Assembly: GCA_012520715.1 (NCBI GenBank)
Contig: JAAYNT010000069.1
Coordinates: 1-5,437 of the forward strand
Source: Acholeplasmataceae bacterium
Lineage (GTDB): Bacteria > Bacillota_I > Bacilli_A > Acholeplasmatales > Acholeplasmataceae
Length of the DNA stretch: 5,437 bases
Direction: 5' to 3'
Position 1 is the stretch's first letter; each line of letters begins with the position of its first letter. The notes under the pieces are model-generated. The model ran no database searches and was not told where the DNA came from. It saw only the letters and a program-made list of their open reading frames with translations. Below are positions 1 to 4,416 of this stretch, in pieces. Position numbers and translations under genes: made by a program.

Positions 1-28
1 AAAAGACTAGTTAACTCTGGTCTTTTTC
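1..28 (+). terminator. Rho-independent terminator of an upstream gene
   Basis: The arms AAAAGACTAG (1-10) and CTGGTCTTTT (17-26) pair over 10 bp with one G-U wobble around a 6-nt loop, and the right arm runs into a T tract (23-27). No gene in the window precedes it, so it most likely ends a + strand gene lying before position 1. The A-rich left arm would also give a U tail on the other strand, but no minus-strand gene points into it. Confidence 0.8.
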
Positions 29-110
29 ATTTAAAGTATCTATAAAATAATATAATTAAGTATATAAAATAAAACTTTTATAAACTAACTTAATTTTTAT
101 GCGCGTGTCT

Positions 111-138
111 TTTATATGTTCATTTAATATGTTAAAAT
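111..138 (+). promoter_or_regulatory. Predicted sigma-A type promoter of the bcd-vor operon (extended -10)
   Basis: A -10 box TAAAAT (133-138) is preceded by TG at 130-131, the extended -10 arrangement. A 4-of-6 match to the -35 consensus, TTTATA, lies at 111-116 with a 16-nt spacer. The start of transcription would fall near 144-146, about 38 nt before the first start codon and inside the cre site. The region is AT-rich, so chance matches are easy; the TG extension and the position relative to the cre site are the reasons to prefer this one. Confidence 0.5.
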
Positions 139-141
139 GAA

Positions 142-159
142 AATGTAAGCGTTATCATA
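142..159 (+). promoter_or_regulatory. cre site (CcpA operator), carbon catabolite control
   Basis: The 18 bases AATGTAAGCGTTATCATA fit the cre consensus WWTGNAARCGNWWWCAWW at every position, including the central CG (150-151). The site lies just downstream of the predicted -10 box and covers the expected transcription start. In this position CcpA bound with HPr-Ser-P normally represses. The inference is that the amino acid catabolic operon downstream is off when a preferred sugar is abundant. The ccpA gene itself is not in the window. Confidence 0.8.
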
Positions 160-182
160 AAATAAAAAGGAGGAATAAATAG

Positions 183-1268
183 ATGAAAGAAAAGAAGATG
201 TCAGTATTTAAAGAGATGGCTTGTCATGAGTTTGAACAAGTCATCTATTTTTATGATGCCTATACAGATTTAAAGGGAATCATAGTTATTCATGATACAA
301 CGCTAGGACCAGCTTTAGGTGGTGCTAGGATTTGGAATTATGAATCTGAAGATGAAGCATTATTTGACTGCTTAAGATTAGCAAGAGGTATGACTTATAA
401 ATCAGCAGCCGCCGGACTTAACTTAGGTGGTGGGAAAGCTGTTATTATTGGTGATGCAACTAAGATTAAATCAGAAGCATTCTTTAGAGCTTTTGGACGT
501 TATGTTCAAAGTGTTAATGGTCGTTATATTACAGCCGAAGATGTTAATACAACAACTCAAGATATGGCGTATGTCGCAATGGAAACTAATCACGTAGTAG
601 GTCTTGAAGGTAGATCAGGAAACCCAAGTCCAATTACAGCACTTGGTGCATTTTACGGTATTAAGGCAGCCCTTCAATACCGTCATAAAACTGATGATGT
701 ATCTAAGTTTAGTTACGCCATTCAAGGAATTGGCGAAACTGGCTCTAATTTACTTCGTTATTTAGTTGAAGAAGGTGCAAAGAAGATTTATGTTGCTGAT
801 ATTAATCAGAAAAATTTAGATAGAATTAGAAAATCATATCCAGAAGTTAAAATAGTAGAACCAAATGATATTTATCATCAAGAAGTAGACGTCTTTGTAC
901 CATGTGCACTTGGTGGTGTATTAAATGATGAAACTATTCCAAAAATAAAAGCAAATATTATTTGCGGAACATCTAATAACGTCTTATTAGACGAAGAAAA
1001 ACACGCTGATATGTTAATGAACAAAGATATATTATACGCACCAGACTTTGTTGCAAACGCGGGTGGTGTAATTAATGTTTATCATGAGATTCACGGATAT
1101 AAACGTGAAAATGTAATTGCTGATGTTAAGTTAATTGGTGAGAGATTATTTGAAATTTTTAAAATTTCAGATGAACAAAAAATTAATACACAACATGCAG
1201 CAAAAGTATTTGCTGAAAACCGTATTAAATCAGTAAAAGAAATTCATAAAAACTTCATTAATAGGTGA
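183..1268 (+). CDS. bcd: Leucine / branched-chain amino acid dehydrogenase (NAD+)
   Basis: This cytosolic enzyme reversibly deaminates leucine, valine and isoleucine to 2-oxoacids, with NAD+ as cofactor. The 361-residue length is normal for leucine dehydrogenase (about 364). The N-terminal catalytic domain carries GPALGG (42-47), MTYK (70-73), GGGK with catalytic-type Lys85 (82-85) and TAED with Asp120 (117-120). The Rossmann domain has GIGETG (182-187) and an acidic residue, Asp206, after the second strand, which favours NAD over NADP. CGTSNN (261-266) and NAGGVINV (292-299) follow. Leu45, Ala118, Val296 and Val299 appear to correspond to the aliphatic side-chain pocket described for leucine dehydrogenases. 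The start at 183 is set by AAGGAGG (167-173), 9 nt upstream; an internal ATG at 198 is a weaker choice. It is first in an operon with a 2-oxoisovalerate oxidoreductase, which supports branched-chain rather than glutamate or phenylalanine specificity. It ends with TGA. Confidence 0.93.
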   Translation: MKEKKMSVFKEMACHEFEQVIYFYDAYTDLKGIIVIHDTTLGPALGGARIWNYESEDEALFDCLRLARGMTYKSAAAGLNLGGGKAVIIGDATKIKSEAFFRAFGRYVQSVNGRYITAEDVNTTTQDMAYVAMETNHVVGLEGRSGNPSPITALGAFYGIKAALQYRHKTDDVSKFSYAIQGIGETGSNLLRYLVEEGAKKIYVADINQKNLDRIRKSYPEVKIVEPNDIYHQEVDVFVPCALGGVLNDETIPKIKANIICGTSNNVLLDEEKHADMLMNKDILYAPDFVANAGGVINVYHEIHGYKRENVIADVKLIGERLFEIFKISDEQKINTQHAAKVFAENRIKSVKEIHKNFINR

Positions 1269-1272
1269 TTAT

Positions 1273-1491
1273 ATGGTTAAATACGAATTAAAATTTAATG
1301 ACGAACACTGTAAAGGATGCGGACTTTGTGCTAATTTTTGCATGCGAAACATCTTATATTTAGATGATGAGAGAATTAATAAATCTGGCTACAATTTAAT
1401 TAGTATAACCGATCCAGCTTTATGTGTTGGTTGTGCGTATTGTGCGATTATTTGCCCAGATTCAGTAATTGAGGTGAAGAAAAATGGCTAA
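1273..1491 (+). CDS. vorD: 2-oxoisovalerate:ferredoxin oxidoreductase, delta (2x[4Fe-4S] ferredoxin) subunit
   Basis: This 72-residue dicluster ferredoxin is the delta subunit of the Vor complex. It would carry electrons from the thiamine-bound intermediate, through the cluster of the beta subunit, to free ferredoxin. Two cluster motifs are visible: CKGCGLCANFC (Cys13, 16, 19, 23) and CVGCAYCAIIC followed by Pro62 (Cys51, 54, 57, 61). The first motif has Met24 where Pro usually follows the fourth cysteine. About 27 residues separate the two motifs, more than in small clostridial ferredoxins but usual for OFOR delta subunits. AGGTGA (1263-1268) overlaps the bcd stop and lies 4 nt before the ATG, so the two genes are probably translationally linked. 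The 3' end overlaps the alpha subunit gene by 8 nt. A free ferredoxin is possible in isolation, but the position makes a Vor subunit much more likely. Confidence 0.9.
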   Translation: MVKYELKFNDEHCKGCGLCANFCMRNILYLDDERINKSGYNLISITDPALCVGCAYCAIICPDSVIEVKKNG

Positions 1492-2563
1492 AACATTAAT
1501 TAAAGGTAATTATGCAATTGCACTTGCTTGTATTAAAGGAGGAGCTGATGCATTTTTTGGATACCCAATTACTCCGCAAAACGAAGTGCCTGAGTACTTA
1601 TCAAAAATGATGCCAGAAGCTGGCAAAGTTTTTGTTCAAGCTGAATCAGAAATTGCTGCAGCTCAGATGGTATACGGTGCAGCTGGAGCAGGTAAAAGAG
1701 TAATGACTTCATCATCATCTGTTGGAATTGCTCTAAAACAAGAAACTATTTCTTATTTAGCTGGTGCAGAACTACCTTGTGTAATTGTATCAGTAATGAG
1801 AGGTGGACCAGGACTTGGTGGGATTCAACCAAGCCAGGCTGATTACTATCAAGCAACACGCGGTGGTGGAAATGGTGATTACAAAGTCATAGTCTATGCA
1901 CCAGAATCAATTGAAGAAACAATGAAATATATTCAAGAAGGATTTGATGTGGCTGATATATATCGTAATCCAGTTATGATATTAATTGATGGCTTAATTG
2001 GTCAAATGATGGAATCAGTTGACCTTGATGTTGAAATTAAAAAACGTGAAATACCAAATAAAGACTGGGCTACATTTGGTACTAATTATCATAAAGGTAG
2101 AAATGTTATTAATTCACTATATCTTGATCAATATCTTTTAGAAAAACATAATTTCAAACTTAAAGAAAAATATGATTTAATTAAAAAAGAAGAAACTTTA
2201 TATGAACTAGTAAACTTTGATAATCCAGACTATGTAATTGTTGCCTATGGAACAATGGCAAGAATTGCTAGATCAGCAATTATTGAACTTAAGAAAGTAG
2301 GAATTAATGTAGGAATGATTAGACCAATTACCGTTTGGCCATTTCCAGAAAAAGCATTTGATAAAATTCCTAAATCATGTAAAGGGATATTAACAGTTGA
2401 GTTAAGTTTAGGTCAAATGTTAGATGATGTATTAATTTCTAACAACGGAAGATTTCCAGTTGCATTTTACGGACGCCCGGGTGGGGTTGTAATTGATTCA
2501 ACTGAAATTGAAGATGTTATTAAAAACTTTGAAAAGTGGGTGGTTAAAAATGCAACTGTATAA
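1484..2563 (+). CDS. vorB: 2-oxoisovalerate:ferredoxin oxidoreductase, alpha subunit
   Basis: This is the large subunit of the oxygen-sensitive complex that converts branched-chain 2-oxoacids and CoA to acyl-CoA, CO2 and reduced ferredoxin. At 359 residues it has the usual length of separate VorB/KorA-type alpha subunits. The N-terminal pyrimidine-binding region carries YPITP followed by QNEVPEYL (27-39), a pattern typical of VorB. A Ser-rich SSSSVG (76-81) and GGPGLGG (107-113) follow. The C-terminal transketolase-like domain begins near PDYVIVAYGT (248-257), continues through GMIRPITVWPFP (277-288) and ends with YGRPGGVVIDSTEI (329-342). GAGGTGA (1471-1477), 6 nt before the ATG, sets the start, 8 nt inside the delta gene. 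Discrimination from 2-oxoglutarate (Kor) oxidoreductase rests on the VorB-like motif and the bcd neighbour, so substrate preference is inference. Confidence 0.9.
   Translation: MAKTLIKGNYAIALACIKGGADAFFGYPITPQNEVPEYLSKMMPEAGKVFVQAESEIAAAQMVYGAAGAGKRVMTSSSSVGIALKQETISYLAGAELPCVIVSVMRGGPGLGGIQPSQADYYQATRGGGNGDYKVIVYAPESIEETMKYIQEGFDVADIYRNPVMILIDGLIGQMMESVDLDVEIKKREIPNKDWATFGTNYHKGRNVINSLYLDQYLLEKHNFKLKEKYDLIKKEETLYELVNFDNPDYVIVAYGTMARIARSAIIELKKVGINVGMIRPITVWPFPEKAFDKIPKSCKGILTVELSLGQMLDDVLISNNGRFPVAFYGRPGGVVIDSTEIEDVIKNFEKWVVKNATV
2538..2543 (+). promoter_or_regulatory. Ribosome binding site fixing the beta subunit start
   Basis: GGGTGG lies 6 nt before the ATG at 2550. An in-frame ATG at 2493 would add 19 residues (beginning MIQLKLKMLL) that have no counterpart in this family and would lie deep inside the alpha subunit gene. 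The 2550 start gives a protein beginning MQLYKK with the cysteine motif near residue 18, as in relatives. Confidence 0.6.
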
Positions 2564-3290
2564 AAAAACAAGCGGTTTAACCGAAAAGAAAACTCATTAT
2601 TGTCCTGGCTGTACACATGGTATTTTACATAAGTTAGTCGGAGAAGTTTTAGAAGAGCTAGATATTTTAGGTGAAACAATCGGTGTTGCACCGGTTGGAT
2701 GTGCAGTTTATGCTTATGACTATTTTAATTGTGATATGCAACAAGCCGCTCACGGTAGAGCGCTAACTGTTGCAACTGGAATTAAAAGAGTCTTACCTGA
2801 AAGAGTAGTATTTACTTATCAAGGAGATGGAGATCTTGCATCAATTGGTATGGCTGAAACTATTCATGCTGCCAATAGAGGTGAAAATATTACTGTTATT
2901 TTTGCTAATAACGCTATTTATGGTATGACGGGAGGACAAATGGCTCCAACTACATTACCAGGCCAAAAAACAACTACCTCACAAGACGGTAGAGATGTAC
3001 TGTCGCAGGGTAATCCTATTCCAGTTAGTGAAATGCTAGCTCAAATTAATGGGGTTGCGTATGTAGAGCGTATTGCTCTTACATCACCACAAAACGCCAT
3101 TAGATTAAAACGATCAATTAAAAAAGCTTTCCAGTATCAACAAGAAGGTTTAGGATTTACTATTATTGAAGTTTTATCAACTTGTAATGTTAACTTTAGA
3201 CAAACACCAGCTGAAGCGATGAAGTTTGTTGATGAACATATGACTAAAATATATCCAGTTGGAGTATATAAGGATGTGAAGAAAAAATGA
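2550..3290 (+). CDS. vorA: 2-oxoisovalerate:ferredoxin oxidoreductase, beta subunit (thiamine diphosphate binding)
   Basis: This 246-residue subunit binds thiamine diphosphate, Mg2+ and one [4Fe-4S] cluster, and together with alpha it carries out the decarboxylation. HYCPGC (16-21) supplies Cys18 and Cys21, APVGC gives Cys51, and STC near the end gives Cys212. This four-cysteine spacing matches the proximal cluster of two-subunit OFOR beta chains. The thiamine diphosphate/Mg motif runs from GDGD (92-95) to NN (120-121), and IYGMTGGQMAPTT (123-135) is the highly conserved block after it. Thr22 replaces the Gly usual after CPGC. The start at 2550 overlaps the alpha gene by 14 nt, and the stop shares ATGA with the gamma start, so all subunits should be made in step. 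The TGA stop is genuine because the gamma gene starts inside it. The symbol follows the VorA-as-beta convention; some databases use other letters. Confidence 0.92.
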   Translation: MQLYKKTSGLTEKKTHYCPGCTHGILHKLVGEVLEELDILGETIGVAPVGCAVYAYDYFNCDMQQAAHGRALTVATGIKRVLPERVVFTYQGDGDLASIGMAETIHAANRGENITVIFANNAIYGMTGGQMAPTTLPGQKTTTSQDGRDVLSQGNPIPVSEMLAQINGVAYVERIALTSPQNAIRLKRSIKKAFQYQQEGLGFTIIEVLSTCNVNFRQTPAEAMKFVDEHMTKIYPVGVYKDVKKK

Positions 3291-3799
3291 CACTACAAAT
3301 TAGAATTGCTGGCTTTGGTGGCCAAGGTGTAATGGTATTAGGGCAAATGCTTGCTTGGTGTGCAACAAATGATGGACTAAATGCCATCTTTGTTCCAACA
3401 TATGGTCCAGAAACAAGAGGCGGAACCGCCAATTGTATGGTTACAATATCTGATGAATTAATATACTCACCAGTATTTATCAACGCCAATTATTTTATTG
3501 CATTTAATGAACCATCATTTAATAAATTTAAAGATCAAGTATCAAAAGATGGCAAAGTCATTTATAACTCTACATTAATTCAAAACGTACCAAAAAAAGA
3601 TAACTATATTCCAATTCGAGCAACCGAACTTGCTATGGAATTAGGTTCTCCAAGATCAGTTAATATGGTACTACTTGGAGAGTTATTAAGACAAACTAAT
3701 CTATTTAGTGAAGACACAGTTAAAAAAGCCCTACTTCATTATTTAGGTGCTAAAAAAGATATGATTGATCTTAACTTAAAAGCTCTACATTTAAAATAA
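3287..3799 (+). CDS. vorC: 2-oxoisovalerate:ferredoxin oxidoreductase, gamma subunit
   Basis: This 170-residue protein is the gamma subunit of the Vor complex, a structural domain that in this enzyme family contributes to CoA binding and complex assembly. It is close to the usual 175-190 residues. The N-terminus has the family signature GFGGQGVMVLGQMLA (9-23), followed by PTYGPETRGGTANC (37-50), which is characteristic of gamma subunits that act on branched-chain or 2-oxoglutarate substrates. The start overlaps the beta stop as ATGA. The ribosome binding site is weak (AGGA at 3271-3274 or GTGAAG at 3276-3281), which suggests reinitiation by ribosomes finishing the beta gene. It is the last gene of the operon, with a terminator 21 nt after its TAA. 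Confidence 0.9.
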   Translation: MTLQIRIAGFGGQGVMVLGQMLAWCATNDGLNAIFVPTYGPETRGGTANCMVTISDELIYSPVFINANYFIAFNEPSFNKFKDQVSKDGKVIYNSTLIQNVPKKDNYIPIRATELAMELGSPRSVNMVLLGELLRQTNLFSEDTVKKALLHYLGAKKDMIDLNLKALHLK

Positions 3800-3819
3800 T
3801 TAATTACTCCTTATTTCAC

Positions 3820-3850
3820 GGAAAAGACGACTAACATCGTCTTTTTCTTT
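3820..3850 (+). terminator. Rho-independent terminator of the bcd-vor operon
   Basis: AAAAGACGA (3822-3830) pairs perfectly with TCGTCTTTT (3837-3845) around the 6-nt loop CTAACA. The stem can be lengthened outward by a G-U pair (3821/3846) and a G-C pair (3820/3847). The T-rich tail continues to 3852. It lies directly behind the last vor gene and separates it from the comEA unit. Confidence 0.9.
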
Positions 3851-3884
3851 TTATATACATATTAAAATAAAGTAAATTTATTAT

Positions 3885-3906
3885 ACCTATCTATTATTAG
3901 ATAGGT
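3885..3906 (+). promoter_or_regulatory. Perfect 9-bp dyad covering the comEA ribosome binding site
   Basis: ACCTATCTA (3885-3893) and TAGATAGGT (3898-3906) are exact reverse complements around the loop TTAT. The right arm contains AGGT (3903-3906), the first four bases of AGGTGAT (3903-3909), the only visible Shine-Dalgarno sequence for comEA. In RNA the stem would hide the site. As DNA the same dyad could be a repressor operator. If transcription starts at a -10-like TAAAAT (3863-3868) the RNA contains the whole hairpin; if it starts nearer the dyad, the operator reading is better. The -35 region is not convincing for either. Confidence 0.55.
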
Positions 3907-3912
3907 GATATA

Positions 3913-4416
3913 ATGAAAAAATTAGTTTTAATTGGCGGAGTCATCGTTTTTATTGTCATTTCAACGATAATTTTTATCTCAAGACCAAAACCAAAAGTCT
4001 TTCAGTCTAACCCTCCTAAAACTTTTAATGTTATTATTCAAGGAGAAGTTGAAATGACTGGTTCATATTTAGTAGTTGAAGGAGATACTTTGCAAACTTT
4101 AATTAACTATGCTCAAGGATTAACTAATAAAGCTGATTTATCAACAATTAATTTAAACGAAGTATTACAACCTAATTATAAATATACAATTCCTTCAAAA
4201 GATAATGAAGATAAAGTGCCATTTCAATATAACTTAAATGAAGTTAATTATAACACATTAATTACTATTCCGGGTATTACTGAAACAAGAGCAATTAACA
4301 TTTTAACTTACAGAGAACAAAATAATAAATTTAATTCAGTCGAGGAACTTTTAAATGTCAAAGGCATTGGCGAAGTTACATACAATAAAATCAAAGATTA
4401 CTTCTATATCAGGTAG
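3913..4416 (+). CDS. comEA: ComEA-like DNA receptor (membrane anchor, SLBB, helix-hairpin-helix)
   Basis: The family binds double-stranded DNA at the outer face of the membrane and hands it to the ComEC channel. The 167-residue protein has a short cytoplasmic start, one membrane anchor (about 4-22), and an SLBB-like domain (about 38-94) with FNVIIQGEV and YLVVEGDTLQTLI. The C-terminal paired helix-hairpin-helix domain (about 105-167) reads NLNEVNYNTLITIPGI (107-122) and then NVKGIGEVTYNKIKDY (148-163). The first hairpin reads PGIT where PGIG is usual; the second, KGIG, is intact. There are no cysteines. AGGTGAT (3903-3909) lies 3 nt before the ATG and is partly inside a hairpin. comEC follows with a 62-nt overlap, which supports the assignment over a generic DNA-binding helix-hairpin-helix protein. 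comEB, found between these genes in Bacillus, is absent. Confidence 0.9.
   Translation: MKKLVLIGGVIVFIVISTIIFISRPKPKVFQSNPPKTFNVIIQGEVEMTGSYLVVEGDTLQTLINYAQGLTNKADLSTINLNEVLQPNYKYTIPSKDNEDKVPFQYNLNEVNYNTLITIPGITETRAINILTYREQNNKFNSVEELLNVKGIGEVTYNKIKDYFYIR
4342..4346 (+). promoter_or_regulatory. Ribosome binding site fixing the comEC start inside comEA
   Basis: GAGGA lies 8 nt before the ATG at 4355 and is within the comEA reading frame. An in-frame TAA at 4352-4354 rules out any earlier comEC start, and the next in-frame ATG lies far downstream inside the conserved channel domain, near 4970. Confidence 0.65.

Noticed and set aside
67..79. Small palindrome ATAAAACTTTTAT in the leader before the promoter
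   Set aside because: It consists almost only of A/T pairs with a 1-nt centre, is expected by chance in this spacer and is not placed next to any signal.
29..110. Search for a riboswitch, T-box or small gene ahead of bcd
   Set aside because: No conserved leader motif, stem I-like structure or reading frame with a ribosome binding site is visible; the stretch lies upstream of the predicted promoter and seems to be plain AT-rich spacer.
2493..2549. Longer start for the Vor beta subunit gene at ATG 2493
   Set aside because: It would add 19 residues unlike any family N-terminus and extend the overlap with the alpha gene to 71 nt; ATG 2550 has GGGTGG at 6 nt and gives the expected protein.
2467..2691. 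Minus-strand open frame of 74 codons
   Set aside because: It is antisense to the alpha/beta junction, shows no recognisable protein and no ribosome binding site of note; it is a by-product of the coding strand.
3244..3489. Minus-strand open frame of 81 codons
   Set aside because: It lies antisense to the conserved N-terminal part of the gamma subunit and has no family resemblance.
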